Origin: an uncultured Rickettsiales bacterium
Lineage (GTDB): Bacteria; Pseudomonadota; Alphaproteobacteria; Rickettsiales; Deianiraeaceae
NCBI GenBank assembly: GCA_937906355.1
Contig: CALCWF010000206.1
Span: 1-6,525 of the forward strand
Length of the DNA: 6,525 bases
Reading direction: 5' to 3'
Part shown: positions 6,334-6,525 of the stretch, piece by piece
How the letters are laid out: every line of letters begins with the position of its first letter
How positions within the stretch are numbered: position 1 is the first letter of the stretch
Made by a program: the position numbers and the translations under genes
Notes under the pieces: model-generated
Told to the model about the DNA's origin: nothing
What the model saw: only the letters and a program-made list of their open reading frames with translations
Database searches by the model: none

Positions 6334-6483
6334 TCAACGAATATCGCTTATTGTTAATCTTTTCCTACCCTTAAATCTACGAGATCTTAAAACGTCACGT
6401 CCACCTGCCGTCTTAATTCGAGCACGAAATCCATGAGTTCTAATCCTTTTTATTTTACTTGGTTGATAAGTTCCTTTCGTCAT
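6334..6483 (-). CDS. rpmH: 50S ribosomal protein L34
   Basis: L34 is a small, very basic protein of the large ribosomal subunit. The 49-residue product starts TYQPSK close to its N-terminus (MTKG then TYQPSK), followed by the signature HGFRARIKTAGGRDVL (17-32) and RRFKGRKRL (35-43). Most L34 proteins are 44-46 residues; the ISDIR tail adds a few. The ATG at 6483 places the TxQPS motif where the family has it; a TTG at 6519 would add 12 residues with no family counterpart and was rejected. Only 42 bases upstream are in the window, so the promoter and any preceding gene cannot be judged. In many bacteria rnpA and yidC follow rpmH; here secE follows on the same strand after 58 bases. The stop is TGA. 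Confidence 0.95.
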   Translation of the reverse strand: MTKGTYQPSKIKRIRTHGFRARIKTAGGRDVLRSRRFKGRKRLTISDIR

Positions 6484-6525
6484 ACGGCGAATCTGTGTAT
6501 CTAAGAAGATAATTTGCAAGTAAAA

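Noticed and set aside
6484..6519. TTG start extending L34 by 12 residues
   Set aside because: The ATG at 6483 places the QPS motif at the family position; the extra residues have no counterpart.

Overview
This window is a compact stretch of bacterial chromosome with moderately low G+C. All six recognisable genes lie on the minus strand and read from high to low coordinates. In transcription order they are rpmH (ribosomal protein L34), secE (preprotein translocase subunit), nusG (transcription factor), prfA (release factor 1), an enlarged ppdK (pyruvate, phosphate dikinase) and a short aspartokinase-like gene. There are no tRNA or rRNA genes, CRISPR arrays or mobile elements that I can support. 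The genes end in TGA, TAG, TAG, TAA, TGA and TAA, so all three stops are used and the standard bacterial code fits.

The L34 sequence looks proteobacterial, and SecE is the short form with one membrane span. PPDK replaces a classical pyruvate kinase-type enzyme in many host-associated bacteria. Shine-Dalgarno signals are poor, and conserved proteins carry low-complexity Lys/Asn/Ser/Asp stretches. Together these suggest a reduced, AT-biased, probably host-associated alphaproteobacterium, perhaps near Rickettsiales. That assignment is inference; no marker here fixes it.

Region by region. Positions 6059-6525 hold rpmH and secE with short spacers. Positions 5213-6058 hold nusG, whose NGN and KOW domains follow an acidic, Asn-rich N-terminal extension of about 100 residues. 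Positions 4051-5127 hold an ordinary prfA with its GGQ and PxT motifs. Positions 3871-4050 are a 180-base spacer with two overlapping perfect dyads. Positions 601-3870 encode a PPDK of up to 1089 residues, against about 870-890 for most bacterial relatives. All catalytic motifs are present; the excess is an N-terminal hydrophobic segment plus Lys-rich linker and three internal low-complexity inserts. Positions 65-604 hold an aspartokinase-like ORF that overlaps the ppdK stop by four bases and ends after only the N-terminal part of the kinase domain.

The first four genes serve core translation, transcription and secretion. The last two form a tightly coupled pair linking pyruvate/PEP interconversion with what may be, or once was, the first step of the aspartate family pathway (lysine and diaminopimelate). 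I see no wholly new multi-gene system. The unusual material is the expansion of conserved enzymes by linker-like inserts, two of which contain 15-bp tandem repeats, plus the possible membrane tether on PPDK and the shortened aspartokinase.
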